This document shows positions 18,946 to 35,930 of a DNA stretch of 64,000 bases, in pieces. A model generated the notes under the pieces. That model worked only from the letters and a program-made list of their open reading frames with translations, had not been told where the DNA came from and made no database searches. Each line of letters begins with the position of its first letter. Within the stretch, counting starts at the first letter, position 1. Both the position numbers and the translations under genes were made by a program. Origin of the DNA: Billgrantia tianxiuensis (GTDB taxonomy: Bacteria; Pseudomonadota; Gammaproteobacteria; Pseudomonadales; Halomonadaceae); assembly GCF_009834345.1 (NCBI RefSeq), contig NZ_CP035042.1:1674001-1738000 (forward strand), written 5' to 3'.

Positions 18946-21944
18946 GCTGGCTGCTCGCCTCGTTGCGCTACAAGCGACTCATCCTGACCGTTACGCTGCT
19001 GCTGGCCCTGCTCGGCCTGGTGGCCTGGGTGCAGATGGATCGTCAGGAGGATCCTTTCTTCCCTTATCGCTTCGGCCAGGTGCTGGTGCCCTACCCAGGG
19101 GCCGAGCCGGAGCAGGTCGAGCGCCTGGTGCTCAACCCCCTGGAGGAGGAATTGGCCCAGGTAGAGGAGGTCAATGACATCATCGGCACTGCGCGTCTCG
19201 GCGTGGCTCACGTCACCATCGAGATGCACGAGCACGTCTACGACACCGATGCCGCCTGGGAACGGGTGCGCATCGCCGTGGACCGGGCCAGCCGCCAGTT
19301 TCCCGATGGCGTGGGCGAGGCCGAGATCAGCGACCGCGACTCCGATGCCCACGGGATCGTGCTGGCACTGACCGGCTCCGACGATCTGCTCGAACTGCGC
19401 GAGGCGGCCAAGCGGTTGCGCCGCGACCTGTTCCGGCTCAAGGAGGTGGCCCGCATCGATCTGCTGGCCGATCCGGGCCAGCAGGTGGCGATCGGCTGGG
19501 ACGATACCCTGGCCGAACTGACAGGCCTCGACGCTAGGGCGCTTGGCGAGCAACTGGCCGCGCGCAACCTGACCGCTTCCGGCGGCAGCCTGGCGATCGG
19601 GGGACGCTCCCTGGTGCTCGACCCGCGCACCGAATTCGGTTCGCTGGAAGAACTCGCCGCCACGCCGATACGCACCGTGCGCGGCGACCAGGTGCCACTC
19701 GGCGAGCTGGCCGACCTGCGGCTGATGCCCGAGGAGCCCGTCACCGAGCGCATGTGGCACGATGGCCGGCCGGCGGTGGCGCTGGGGCTGGTGCTCTCCA
19801 ACGATCAGGTCAATGCCGTGCGCTTCGGCAGCCGGCTGCGTGCGCTGGTGGATGAACTGCGTCCCGCCTATGCGCCGCTCACGATCGAGGAGAGCTTCTA
19901 CCAACCGCGCTGGGTCGAACGACGGTTGGCGGAACTCGGTTTCTCGCTGCTGCTGGGTATTGGCATTCTCGGCACGCTGCTGTTCCTGGCCATGGGGCTG
20001 CGGCTGGGCCTCGCGGTGATGGTGATCGTGCCACTGGTGACCTTCTCCTCGCTGGCGCTCTACGCCATGGGCGGCGGGGTGCTGCATCAGATCGCCGTGG
20101 CCGGCATGGTGATCGCGCTCGGGATGCTGGTGGATAACGCCATCGTCATGGTCGAGAACATCCAGTTTCACCGCGATCAGGGGCGCTCGGCCATGCAGGC
20201 CGTTACCCGCTCGGTACGGGAGCTGGCCACGCCGTTGTTGGCGGCCACCGGCACCACCTTGGCCGCCTTCGTGCCGCTGCTGCTCTCCAGTGGCAACACC
20301 GCCGACTTTACCCGTGCCATTCCTGTCATGGTGATGCTGACGCTGGCGGTGAGCTATGTGTATGCCGTGTTCGTTACGCCGGTGTTTGCCGCTGGCATCC
20401 TCCGGCCAAGGCTGGCAGCACGGCGTGAGCGGCTACAGGCAGCAGGCGAGCGCCTGGGACGGATCGCCGTGCGCTGGCCGGCCGTGGTGCTGTCAGGTGC
20501 CGGCCTGCTGCTGGTCGGTGCCGTGGCCATGGTACCGCTGCTCAATCACGATTTTTTTCCCGATACCGATCGCAACCAGTTGATCGTCGATCTCAACTTT
20601 CCTGAAGGCACCCATCTCGACACCACCTCCCATCAGGCCGAGGCGTTGGCCACGGCATTGGCCGAGCGACCGGCGGTGCGGGCGGTACATCGCTTCGTCG
20701 GCTTCAGTGGCCCGCGCTTCTATTACAACCTGGTCGAACAGCCGCGCCAGCCGCACCTGGCCCGGCTGGTCGTGGAAGCCGAGGACGCCGCCGATCTGGC
20801 GGGGCTGATGACGTGGGTGCGTGCGGTGGCGCCGGAGTGGCTGCCCGAGGCCGAAGTGGTGGCCCGCCGCTTGGGCCAGGGGCCGCCGCTGGAAGCGCCG
20901 GTGGAGATTCGCGTATTCGCCGAGGACCGCGCCGCGCTGGCCGATGCCGCTGGTCGCATCCTCAGCGTGGTGCGCGCTGCCGAAGGCGCTCGCGATGCGC
21001 GTCACCGTCTGGGTGAAGGCTTGGCCACGCTGCGGGTCGATACCGATGACGCTCGCGCCGCCGAGTACGGGCTATCGCGGCGCGATGTGGCCACGGTCCT
21101 GGCTGGTGCCAGCCGCGGGGTCGAGGTGGGCACCTGGCGTGCGGCCCGGGACCCGGCGCCGCTGCTGATCCGTGCGCCCGAGGGTGAACGCTTCCCCACC
21201 GACGGGCTCGAGGGGCTGCGCCTCGCCGCTGCCGACGGGACCTCGGTGCCACTTGGTGAAATCGCCTCCCTGGAACTGACCTGGCGCCCGGCGGTGATTC
21301 AACATCGAGGCCTGCGTCGCATGACGGCCGTGCTGGCCGAGGTGGCCGACGGCTGGACCTACGACGGCGTGCTGGGCGAGATCCTGCCGCAACTCGAGGC
21401 GCTCGAACTCCCCACAGGCGTGAGCTATACCATCGGCGGGGCAGCGGAGTCGGCCGGCGATGCCAACACCGCACTGTTCCAGACCTTGCCGTTCGGCGGC
21501 CTGCTGCTGATGGTGTTCCTGCTCGCGCAGTTCAACTCCTTCCGTCAGCTGTGCATCGTGCTGACGACCGTGCCGCTGTCGATCATCGGTGTCGTGCCGG
21601 GCTTGTGGCTGACCGGCCAGCCGTTCGGTTTTACCGCCATCCTCGGCGTGGTGGCGCTGGTCGGCATCGTGGTCAACAACGCCATCGTGCTGATCGACCT
21701 GATGAACGCCAATCGCAAGCAGGGGCTCGACGTGAGGGAGGCGGTGGTATCGGCGGTGGCGCGGCGTACTCGGCCGGTGCTGCTCACCACCGCTACCACG
21801 GTGGCCGGCCTGGTGCCGCTGACCCTGACCCAGTCGACGCTGTGGCCGCCCATGGCCTGGGCGATCATCTCCGGGCTGGTCGCCTCCACGCTGCTGACGC
21901 TGCTGGTGATTCCGGCCTTGTACCGGTTGTTAATAAGAGACTAG
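18942..21944 (+). CDS. RND-family multidrug efflux pump, inner-membrane subunit
   Basis: 1000 residues, AcrB/HAE1-like architecture. There is one N-terminal membrane helix, a large periplasmic loop, then a block of helices from about 330. The pattern then repeats. The proton-relay helix contains GMVIALGMLVDNAIVMVEN, and the second repeat has FTAILGVVALVGIVVNNAIV. The family's usual length is about 1020-1050. It is driven by the proton gradient and probably exports a toxic or lipophilic compound controlled by the adjacent TetR repressor. The 3' end overlaps nudJ (opposite strand) by 4 bases. Confidence 0.93.
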   Translation: MSWLLASLRYKRLILTVTLLLALLGLVAWVQMDRQEDPFFPYRFGQVLVPYPGAEPEQVERLVLNPLEEELAQVEEVNDIIGTARLGVAHVTIEMHEHVYDTDAAWERVRIAVDRASRQFPDGVGEAEISDRDSDAHGIVLALTGSDDLLELREAAKRLRRDLFRLKEVARIDLLADPGQQVAIGWDDTLAELTGLDARALGEQLAARNLTASGGSLAIGGRSLVLDPRTEFGSLEELAATPIRTVRGDQVPLGELADLRLMPEEPVTERMWHDGRPAVALGLVLSNDQVNAVRFGSRLRALVDELRPAYAPLTIEESFYQPRWVERRLAELGFSLLLGIGILGTLLFLAMGLRLGLAVMVIVPLVTFSSLALYAMGGGVLHQIAVAGMVIALGMLVDNAIVMVENIQFHRDQGRSAMQAVTRSVRELATPLLAATGTTLAAFVPLLLSSGNTADFTRAIPVMVMLTLAVSYVYAVFVTPVFAAGILRPRLAARRERLQAAGERLGRIAVRWPAVVLSGAGLLLVGAVAMVPLLNHDFFPDTDRNQLIVDLNFPEGTHLDTTSHQAEALATALAERPAVRAVHRFVGFSGPRFYYNLVEQPRQPHLARLVVEAEDAADLAGLMTWVRAVAPEWLPEAEVVARRLGQGPPLEAPVEIRVFAEDRAALADAAGRILSVVRAAEGARDARHRLGEGLATLRVDTDDARAAEYGLSRRDVATVLAGASRGVEVGTWRAARDPAPLLIRAPEGERFPTDGLEGLRLAAADGTSVPLGEIASLELTWRPAVIQHRGLRRMTAVLAEVADGWTYDGVLGEILPQLEALELPTGVSYTIGGAAESAGDANTALFQTLPFGGLLLMVFLLAQFNSFRQLCIVLTTVPLSIIGVVPGLWLTGQPFGFTAILGVVALVGIVVNNAIVLIDLMNANRKQGLDVREAVVSAVARRTRPVLLTTATTVAGLVPLTLTQSTLWPPMAWAIISGLVASTLLTLLVIPALYRLLIRD

Positions 21945-22393
21945 CGCTCGTGGACGACATCCATGGGATAAAACCGCCCCGCCAGGGCGTCGCGGATTCG
22001 GCGCAGTACCAGCGGACTGCGCAGCCGTCCCTGGCGCTCCAGCGCTTCGACCTCTTCCAGGGTCAGCCAGTGCACGGCGACGATCGAGGGATCGAGAGGG
22101 TTGCCCAGGTGGGCCAGGGCCATGCCGAAGAAGCCATGGCTATGGAAGGTCTCGCCGCCGGACGTCTGGTAGACGTACAGCCCCAGGTAGTCGGTGATCC
22201 CCACCTGCCAGGCGGTCTCCTCGCGCAGTTCGCGCAGGGCCGCCTCCTGAATCCGCTCACCGGGCTCCAGGTGGCCGGCGGGCTGGTTGAACAGGGTAGT
22301 CTGACTGCCTCTCGGTGACTCTTCCACCATCAGGAAGCGGCCGGCGCGTTCCACGACGGTGGCCACGGTTACATGCGGATGCCAGCGGCTCAT
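21941..22393 (-). CDS. nudJ: Nudix hydrolase, NudJ-like
   Basis: 150 residues from the ATG at 22393 (MSRWHPHVTVATVVER); longer upstream extensions lie in the rluE coding region. The Nudix box is GHLEPGERIQEAALRELREE (residues about 39-58) followed by TAWQVG. E. coli NudJ (YmfB) is a thiamine-pyrophosphate phosphatase and sits between rluE and mnmA. Here it keeps rluE upstream but is separated from mnmA by the TetR-RND cassette. It probably starts inside the rluE stop codon (ATGA). Confidence 0.92.
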   Translation of the reverse strand: MSRWHPHVTVATVVERAGRFLMVEESPRGSQTTLFNQPAGHLEPGERIQEAALRELREETAWQVGITDYLGLYVYQTSGGETFHSHGFFGMALAHLGNPLDPSIVAVHWLTLEEVEALERQGRLRSPLVLRRIRDALAGRFYPMDVVHER

Positions 22394-22997
22394 CGGTGAC
22401 CTCCTTGGCGGCGCGGCGAGCGCCTTGGCGTGTTGCGCGGGCGTGTAGGGTTTCCCTGCGCCACTCACCCGGGGCCAGTCCGTCCAGGCGCCAGGGGCCG
22501 ATGGCCACGCGCACCAGGCGCAGGGTGGGGTGGCCGACATGAGCCGTCATGCGCCGGACCTGACGGTTACGGCCTTCGCTGATGGTCAGTTCCAGCCAGG
22601 ACGTCACCGGGTGTCGCTTCGGGTCCACTGGCGGCGTGCGCGGCGGCAGGCCGCTCTCGGCCAGGCGCCGCACCTTGGCCGGTCGGGTCGGGCCATCCTT
22701 GAGCTCGATACCCTGGCGCAGGGCGGCCAGTGCCGCCTCGTCGGGGTTGCCCTCCACCTGTACGCGATAGGTCTTGGGCTGCTTGTGGCGCGGGTCGCTG
22801 ATGCGCTGGATCAGTGCACCGTCGTCGGTCAATAGCAGCAGTCCTTCTGAATCATAGTCCAGCCGTCCTGCCGCGTAGATGCCCGGCACCTTGATGATGT
22901 CCGCCAGTGTCGCACGCGGTGCTTCCCCCTGGCCGAGGCGATCGGTGAACTGGGAGAGCATGCGGTAGGGCTTGTGCAGGAGATAAATGGCGCTCAT
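22390..22997 (-). CDS. rluE: 23S rRNA pseudouridine synthase RluE, probably frameshifted near its end
   Basis: Makes pseudouridine 2457 in 23S rRNA (E. coli numbering). RsuA/RluE signature with catalytic Asp in GIYAAGRLDYDSEGLLLL. The C-terminal block is SEGRNRQVRRMTAHVGHPTLRL. As read, the frame runs on to 22257, deep into nudJ, giving 246 residues with an atypical tail. A single added C at the CCC opposite 22439-22441 would give a tail ending ...TPRRSPRRQGGHR and a TGA that overlaps the nudJ ATG. The total would be about 204 residues, nearer the family size. That correction is inference; the enzyme identity is not in doubt. Confidence 0.88.
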
Positions 22998-23080
22998 GGG
23001 GCAAAGCTTACCGGCAAGCGGGACGGGATGGGAGAGGGAAACGCGTCAGCCTTATTGACCATACGCCGAGGCGGGCGGGC

Positions 23081-23089
23081 TGATATAAT
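23081..23089 (+). promoter_or_regulatory. Extended -10 promoter of idh
   Basis: TGATATAAT: a perfect TATAAT (23084-23089) with a TG one base upstream. No well-spaced -35 box is visible. Transcription from about 23096 would give a leader of roughly 185 bases before the idh start. Confidence 0.6.
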
Positions 23090-23280
23090 GCGCACGCTCG
23101 CCGGGAGCGCCCTCGTCGTTACGGGCCTGCCGTGACTCCGCCACCGGGTCGATGCCAAGCGCATCCCCCGCCAGATGAGAACCGTAGGTGGAGCACGCAG
23201 GGACCCCGTTTCAGGCATCGTGAGTGCGCGCAACCGTTCCAGTTATTGCCATCGCAGCGACCAGAGAGATCAAAGCCACC

Positions 23281-25518
<2,238 letters not shown>

Positions 25519-25550
25519 AGTCCCGCTAGCTCCTTCCGGTCCTACCTATC

Positions 25551-25582
25551 GACCCCCGTTCGCCCATCGGCGGATGGGGGTC
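25551..25582 (+). terminator. Hairpin between idh and icd
   Basis: GACCCCCGTTCG (25551-25562) pairs with CGGATGGGGGTC (25571-25582), 12 bp with two G-U pairs. There is only TCCTTA after it, so termination may be partial. It resembles the icd terminator in sequence. Confidence 0.55.
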
Positions 25583-25614
25583 CTTAGGTCATATGGGCCG
25601 GTTGGGGTGGACGA

Positions 25615-25623
25615 TGCTATACT
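25615..25623 (+). promoter_or_regulatory. Extended -10 promoter of icd
   Basis: TGCTATACT: -10 hexamer TATACT (25618-25623) with TG one base upstream, 39 bases before the icd ATG. No clear -35 box. Confidence 0.55.
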
Positions 25624-25661
25624 CCGCGCTCCACTGAACATACCAGACAGGGGAGTTCTCA

Positions 25662-26918
<1,257 letters not shown>

Positions 26919-26939
26919 GCGACCCGCTGAGCCTATCGG

Positions 26940-26972
26940 GGCCCCCGTCCGCCTGGCGGATGGGGGCCTTTT
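26940..26972 (+). terminator. Intrinsic terminator of icd
   Basis: GGCCCCCGTCC (26940-26950) pairs with GGATGGGGGCC (26958-26968), one G-U pair, followed by TTTTA. It lies 22 bases after the icd stop. Confidence 0.85.
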
Positions 26973-27111
26973 ACGTATCAACCTGAACCCTGCCGGCCTG
27001 TCGTCGTCTAAGCTGGGACGTCAGATGGCCGGCTTGTCGAGATGGTGTGTGGCTTTTATGTACGAGATTGAAGACCCGAACGCATGGGAGTCGGTCGGTG
27101 TCGTGGCAGGC

Positions 27112-27441
27112 ATGACGCAACCGCCGCGTCCGGAAGAAGAGGGCGACGACGACCTGGCCGTACAGGCGTCCGACCCCGAGGTGGCGCGCCCGCCCATGTA
27201 CAAGGTGATCCTGCACAACGACGACTACACGCCGATGGAGTTCGTGGTGGAGGTGCTGCAGAGCTTCTTCCACATGGACAGCGAGACGGCCGTGCAGGTC
27301 ATGCTCACGGTGCATACTCGCGGCAAGGCGACGTGCGGCATCTTCACCCGCGACATCGCGGAAACCAAAAGCCATCAGGTCAATCAATATGCAAGAGAGT
27401 GTCAGCACCCGCTACTCAGCGACATCGAGGCGGCGGACTGA
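27112..27441 (+). CDS. clpS: ClpS adaptor of the N-degron pathway
   Basis: Delivers proteins with N-terminal Leu, Phe, Tyr or Trp to ClpAP. From ATG 27112 it has 109 residues, close to the usual length. ATGs at 27058 and 27025 would add 18 and 29 residues and none of the three has a good ribosome-binding site, so the start is uncertain. The core has [20 protein letters not shown] (N-degron pocket) and [20 protein letters not shown]. clpA follows after 140 bases. Confidence 0.92.
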   Translation: MTQPPRPEEEGDDDLAVQASDPEVARPPMYKVILHNDDYTPMEFVVEVLQSFFHMDSETAVQVMLTVHTRGKATCGIFTRDIAETKSHQVNQYARECQHPLLSDIEAAD

Positions 27442-27581
27442 CTCCCGGTCTGCTCGAGACGGGGTAGGAATGGCAGTCGTTGAGTGAAGAGACTTGCAAC
27501 GGCAGCGTTTGTGCCCGATGTTGAAGGTGCCGGACCACGAAAGATCCGATGCAAGCCCTAAGCGGCGAGAAGGGGACTGCC

Positions 27582-29857
27582 ATGCTGAGCAAAGAACTTG
27601 AACTGACCCTGAACACGGCGTTTACTGTGGCCCGTTCCAAGCGCCACGAGTTCATGACCGTGGAGCACCTGCTGCTGGCACTGCTCGACAACGCATCAGC
27701 GGCAGACGTGCTGAGAGCCTGTGGGGCCAACCTCGACAAGTTGCGGTCCGACCTGCAGGATTTCATCAATTCCACCACGCCTCTGATCCCGGAGGACCAG
27801 AGCGACCGCGAGACCCAGCCGACACTGGGTTTTCAACGCGTGTTGCAGCGTGCCGTATTCCACGTGCAGTCCTCCGGCAAGAGCGAAGTGACCGGAGCCA
27901 ACGTGTTGGTCGCCATCTTCTCCGAACAGGAGAGCCAGGCGGTCTACTTCCTCAAGCAGCAGAACGTGGCCCGGGTCGATGCGGTGAACTACATCGCCCA
28001 TGGAATTTCCAAGGTGGCAGGCCACGGTCAGAACCCTTCGTCCTCGCCCAATGAGGCAGAGGACGCCGAGGAGGGTGGCGGCGAGACCAGCGCCAACCCG
28101 CTGACCGGCTATGCCACCAACCTCAATGAACAGGCTCGGATGGGCAAGATCGATCCGCTGATCGGTCGTGAGCATGAACTCGAACGGGTGATCCAGATCC
28201 TGGCCCGGCGGCGCAAGAACAACCCGCTGCTGGTGGGCGAGGCCGGCGTCGGCAAGACCGCCATTGCCGAGGGTCTGGCCAAGCGCATCGTCGAAGAGGA
28301 TGTCCCCGAGGTCATCGGTGACGCCGTGGTCTACTCCCTCGACATGGGTGCGCTGCTGGCCGGTACCAAGTACCGTGGCGACTTCGAAAAGCGCCTGAAG
28401 AGCCTGCTGGCTGAGCTCAGGAAGCAGCCCAACGCCATCCTCTTCATCGACGAGATCCATACGGTGATCGGTGCCGGGGCGGCCTCCGGCGGCGTGATGG
28501 ATGCCTCCAACCTGCTCAAGCCCTTGCTCTCCTCGGGGATCTGCGCTGCATCGGTTCCACCACCTTCCAGGAGTTCCGCGGCATCTTCGAGAAGGATCGG
28601 GCGCTGGCGCGCCGCTTCCAGAAGGTCGATGTCATGGCGCCGTCGGTGGACGACACCATTCGCATCCTCAAGGGGCTGCGTTCGCGCTTCGAGGAGCATC
28701 ACCGCCTCAAGTACACCGACGCGGCGCTGGAGAGTGCGGCGCGGCTGGCGGATCGCTACATCAACGATCGCCACCTGCCCGACAAGGCCATCGACGTGAT
28801 CGATGAGGCGGGTGCTCATCAGCGGCTGCTGCCGCCGGAGGTACGGGTCGAGACCATCGACGTCGACCAGGTCGAAGCGGTCGTCGCCTCCATCGCGCGG
28901 ATTCCGCCGAAGAGCGTCTCCAGCTCCGATCGCAAGCTGCTCGAGAACCTCGACCGCGACCTGAAGATGCTGGTGTTCGGCCAGGACGAGGCCATCGACA
29001 GCCTGTCCGCCGCCATCAAGCTGTCGCGGGCCGGGCTCAAGTCCCCCGACAAGCCGGTGGGCAGCTTCCTCTTCGCCGGCCCCACCGGGGTGGGCAAGAC
29101 CGAAGTGGCCCGCCAGCTGGCGCGGATCATGGGCATCGAGCTGGTGCGCTTCGACATGTCGGAGTACATGGAGCGTCACACCGTGTCGCGGCTGATCGGC
29201 GCGCCTCCGGGCTATGTCGGCTACGACCAGGGCGGGCTGCTCACCGAGGCGATCACCAAGCAGCCGCACTGCGTGCTGCTGCTCGATGAGATCGAGAAGG
29301 CCCACCCGGAGGTCTTCAACCTGCTGTTGCAGGTAATGGATCACGGTCGACTGACCGACAACAACGGCCGCGAGGCGGATTTCCGTCACGTGATCGTGAT
29401 CATGACCTCCAATGCCGGTGCCGAGCAGCAGGCGCGTCGCTCCATCGGCTTCCAGACCCAGGACCACTCGACCGATGCCATGGAAGTGATCCGCAAGACC
29501 TTCTCTCCAGAGTTCCGCAATCGCCTGGATGGCATCATCCAGTTCCACTCCCTGCCCACCTCGGTGGTACGCAGCGTGGTGGACAAGTTCCTGGTGGAAC
29601 TGCAGGCGCAGCTCGACGAGAAGCGGGTTCAGCTGGATGTGGACGTGGACGCACGGGACTGGCTGGCCGAGAAGGGCTACGACCCCAGCATGGGCGCAAG
29701 GCCCATGGCGAGGCTGATCCAGGACAGGCTCAAGAAGCCTCTGGCGGAGCTGATCCTGTTCGGCGAGCTATCCGAACATGGGGGAGTGGTGCACGTGACG
29801 GTGGAGGATGGCGAGTTGCATCTTTCCACGGAGTCGGAAATGGCCGACGCGCCCTGA
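27582..29857 (+). CDS. clpA: ATP-dependent Clp protease ATPase subunit ClpA, frameshifted
   Basis: AAA+ unfoldase that feeds ClpP. ATG 27582 follows AAGGGG. The Clp N-domain covers about residues 1-140. AAA1 has Walker [14 protein letters not shown] and Walker [13 protein letters not shown]2 has [15 protein letters not shown] and [10 protein letters not shown]. The frame breaks at GGGG 28535-28538. One added G restores [12 protein letters not shown] and [18 protein letters not shown], giving about 759 residues, the E. coli length. The break is most likely a sequencing error since ClpA is otherwise fully conserved on both sides. A terminator follows. Confidence 0.94.
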
Positions 29858-29894
29858 TTCGCCTTGGTGCGATATCCGACTCGCCTGACCACAG

Positions 29895-29926
29895 CGCCCT
29901 GTCCCCCCGGACGGGGCGTTGTCTTT
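29895..29926 (+). terminator. Intrinsic terminator of clpA
   Basis: CGCCCTGTCC (29895-29904) pairs with GGACGGGGCG (29909-29918), one G-U pair, followed by TTGTCTTTCT. It sits between clpA (+) and infA (-). Confidence 0.8.
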
Positions 29927-29955
29927 CTAGGGCGGACGAGGCGTGGTGCGGCGGC

Positions 29956-30174
<219 letters not shown>

Positions 30175-30312
30175 ATAGGCGGTTCCTCGCTGATGGACAG
30201 AAATGGGTTGTTGGCATGCGGGGCATGGCAACGGGCGCAATACGCTGCGCCCATCCCAAAGGATAGCGCGATATTGTGCCGCAAGCCGGGCGTCAAGGCA
30301 AAGCGGGCCGCG

Positions 30313-31062
30313 TTACACGCTTGATGTCACTGCCAGCAGGCGCCGCCAATGCCGGCCTTCCAGGACTTCCAGGGGCCGGTAGGCCTCCTTGTAGGCCATC
30401 TTGCGACATTCGCGGATCCAGTAGCCCAGGTAGACGTGCGGGAGCCCCTCGCGGAAGGCCAGCTCGACCAGGCTCAACACGGCGAAGGTGCCGAGCGAGC
30501 GCCGATCCCACTCGGGATCCGGATCGAAGAAGGTGTAGATGGCGGAGAGTCCGTGCTCCAGGCGATCGAAGGCGGAGATGGCGAGCAGCTGCTCGCCCAG
30601 GCGGAACTCGAGCAGGCACGAATAGGGCTCGTCCAGGGTCAGGAAGGTGCAGTACTGCTCCCGGCTTGGCGGATACATGTCGCCATCCGCATGGCGCGCC
30701 TGGATATAGCGTTCGTAGAGCGCGTAATGCTCGTTATCGAACAGCGCGGGACGCTCGATCAGACGCAGGTCGGCGTTGCGCCTGGCCACGCGCCGCTGGC
30801 TGCGGCTGGGCTGGAAGTCGTCGACCGGAATGCGCACCGACACGCAGGCGTTGCAGCTGTCGCAATGCGGTCGGTACAGATGATGGCCGCTGCGACGGAA
30901 ACCCAGCAAGGCAAGCGAGTCGTAGATGCCTTGTCCATGGGATTCCTGAGGATCGAGAAACAACGTCGTGGCATCGCGCCCCTCCAGATAGCTGCAGGCA
31001 TGGGGCACGGTCAGGAAAAAGCGGAGATCCCTTATCGGGTGGCGAGGCGTATTGCTGCTCAC
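30313..31062 (-). CDS. bpt: Aspartate/glutamate leucyltransferase (Bpt/Ate)
   Basis: Adds Leu from Leu-tRNA to proteins starting with Asp or Glu, making them ClpS substrates. 249 residues. The N-terminal cysteine cluster HCDSCNACVSVRIPVDDF (near residue 66) is typical of the ATE/Bpt fold. The C-terminal GNAT-like part has YLGYWIRECRKMAYKEAY. It forms an operon with aat (12-base gap) and lies close to clpS-clpA, so the whole leucine N-degron route is encoded within about 5 kb. Confidence 0.95.
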   Translation of the reverse strand: MSSNTPRHPIRDLRFFLTVPHACSYLEGRDATTLFLDPQESHGQGIYDSLALLGFRRSGHHLYRPHCDSCNACVSVRIPVDDFQPSRSQRRVARRNADLRLIERPALFDNEHYALYERYIQARHADGDMYPPSREQYCTFLTLDEPYSCLLEFRLGEQLLAISAFDRLEHGLSAIYTFFDPDPEWDRRSLGTFAVLSLVELAFREGLPHVYLGYWIRECRKMAYKEAYRPLEVLEGRHWRRLLAVTSSV

Positions 31063-31074
31063 GTGATTCGCCTC

Positions 31075-31818
31075 CTAAATGAGAGCGCTCATGGTCTCGA
31101 CGCACGGCGGGTCGTCGGGCAGCGACCAGCAGGGCATCGGGTGCTGGCCGTCCGGAGGCTCCGGCGCCGCCAGGCATGATTCAAGATAGTTGATGAACTC
31201 GACGCGGGCGATGTCGCGCGCGCCCAGGCTGGCGAGATGCTGGGTATGCATCTGGCAGTCGATCAATCGCCCGCCGCCGGCGCGCATGGCACGTACCAGG
31301 TGAACCAAAGCGACCTTCGAGGCATCGTTAGCGCGCGAGAACATCGACTCGCCGAAGAACACCGGCCCCATGGCCACGCCATAGAGTCCACCGACCAGCT
31401 CGCCAGCCTGCCACACTTCCACCGAACGCGCATAGCCGAGCCGGTGCAATGTCACGTAAGCGGCATGCATCTCCGCCGTGATCCAGGTGCCGGGCTGGCC
31501 CCGGCGCGGGGCAGCGCAGGCCTCGACCACCGCATCGAAGCAGCGGTTGAAGCTCACCTGAAAACCGCCGTTGCGCAGACGCTTGGCCAGGCTGCGGGAG
31601 AGGTGCAGCTCATCGGGGAAGAGCACCATGCGTGGATTCGGACACCACCACAGGATCGGCTGGTCGTCACTGTACCAGGGAAAGATGCCGCGCCGGTAGG
31701 CGGCCAGCAGCCACTCCGGGGTGAGTTCGCCTCCCGCTGCCAAGAGGCCCTCCGGGTCACGCAGTGCGCGTGAGACGGGAGGGAAACGCACAGGGTGCTC
31801 GGGAAGCCAGGGCAGCAT
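31075..31818 (-). CDS. aat: Leucyl/phenylalanyl-tRNA--protein transferase
   Basis: Adds Leu or Phe to N-terminal Arg or Lys, creating ClpS degrons. 247 residues from the ATG at 31818 (GAGGAG 9 bases upstream); the frame is open further upstream but without a site. Conserved blocks are [39 protein letters not shown] and the [20 protein letters not shown] core. The first gene of the aat-bpt operon, divergent from ftsK. Confidence 0.95.
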   Translation of the reverse strand: MLPWLPEHPVRFPPVSRALRDPEGLLAAGGELTPEWLLAAYRRGIFPWYSDDQPILWWCPNPRMVLFPDELHLSRSLAKRLRNGGFQVSFNRCFDAVVEACAAPRRGQPGTWITAEMHAAYVTLHRLGYARSVEVWQAGELVGGLYGVAMGPVFFGESMFSRANDASKVALVHLVRAMRAGGGRLIDCQMHTQHLASLGARDIARVEFINYLESCLAAPEPPDGQHPMPCWSLPDDPPCVETMSALI

Positions 31819-31999
31819 GCAGTGGCGCTCCTCGTCAGCATTGGTTTCATTAGTCTGACGCTGGAGCCGATTTGGCTCAAGCAAGCGTCTCGGCCACTGT
31901 GCCGGGGCTTGTAGTCCCGGTATGATGGCGGCTGAATTCATTCTGCTTCATGTGAGTTGGAAAGGCACTGTCCAGGTACGGTGCGAGGGGGTTGGCGAG

Positions 32000-35113
<3,114 letters not shown>

Positions 35114-35244
35114 CCCCGTGGCGGCGCCAGGCGACGACACAACCATGCATTAATCATGAAAGCGTCGGCGGCCATGCAACCCGCCGGCTCGCAGCGGGTC
35201 CGAGAGACAGGATCCACTTGGACCTGCCCAGGGAGAGACAATCG

Positions 35245-35871
35245 ATGATGAAGAAGACCCTAGCTGCACTGGCCCTGACCCTTGCCGCCCCGGCAATCGC
35301 CCTGGCCAGTGAAGGTGCCGATCGACTGACCCGCATGCTGGAACCGCTGCAGACCTATGAGGCGAGTTTCGAGCAGTTGATCCTCGACGGCAGCGGCGAG
35401 CGCCTGCAGCAGGCCAACGGCCACATGTGGCTGTCACGTCCCGGCAAGTTCCGCTGGGAGGTCGACGCGCCCTATCAGCAGGAGGTGATCTCCGATGGCA
35501 GCGAGGTCTATCTCTATGACCCCGACCTGGAGCAGGTCACGGTGCAAGCGCTCGACCAGCGGGTTACCCATACCCCGGCGCTGCTGCTCTCCGGCAGCGC
35601 ACGCGAGCTGACCGAGAGCTACGAGGTATCGCGTCAGCAACAGGGCGGTAGCGAGACCTTCCGCCTGGTGCCGAAGGCGCGCGATACGCTGTTCGAGGAG
35701 CTGCAGATGACCTTCAACAATGAGCGTCTCGCGGCGCTGCAGATGATCGACAGCACCGGTCAGGAGACCGTGATCGAGTTTCGCGACATCCGCACTAACC
35801 ACACCATCGATGAGAGCCGCTTCGCCTTCCAGATCCCCGACGGAGCCGACGTGATCCGCGATACCCACTGA
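35245..35871 (+). CDS. lolA: Outer-membrane lipoprotein carrier protein LolA
   Basis: Periplasmic chaperone that takes lipoproteins from LolCDE to LolB. 208 residues from ATG 35245 (GGGAGAGACAATCG upstream). Signal peptide MMKKTLAALALTLAAPAIALA. The mature protein has the LolA barrel pattern: YEASFEQLILDGSGE, WLSRPGKFRWEVDAPYQQ, and LYDPDLEQVTVQALDQ. It sits between ftsK and the convergent rarA. Confidence 0.95.
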   Translation: MMKKTLAALALTLAAPAIALASEGADRLTRMLEPLQTYEASFEQLILDGSGERLQQANGHMWLSRPGKFRWEVDAPYQQEVISDGSEVYLYDPDLEQVTVQALDQRVTHTPALLLSGSARELTESYEVSRQQQGGSETFRLVPKARDTLFEELQMTFNNERLAALQMIDSTGQETVIEFRDIRTNHTIDESRFAFQIPDGADVIRDTH

Positions 35872-35930
35872 AGCAGTACCGAGCCCATCGACAGCGCCGC
35901 CCACCAGGCGGCGCTGGCGTTTCTACTCAT

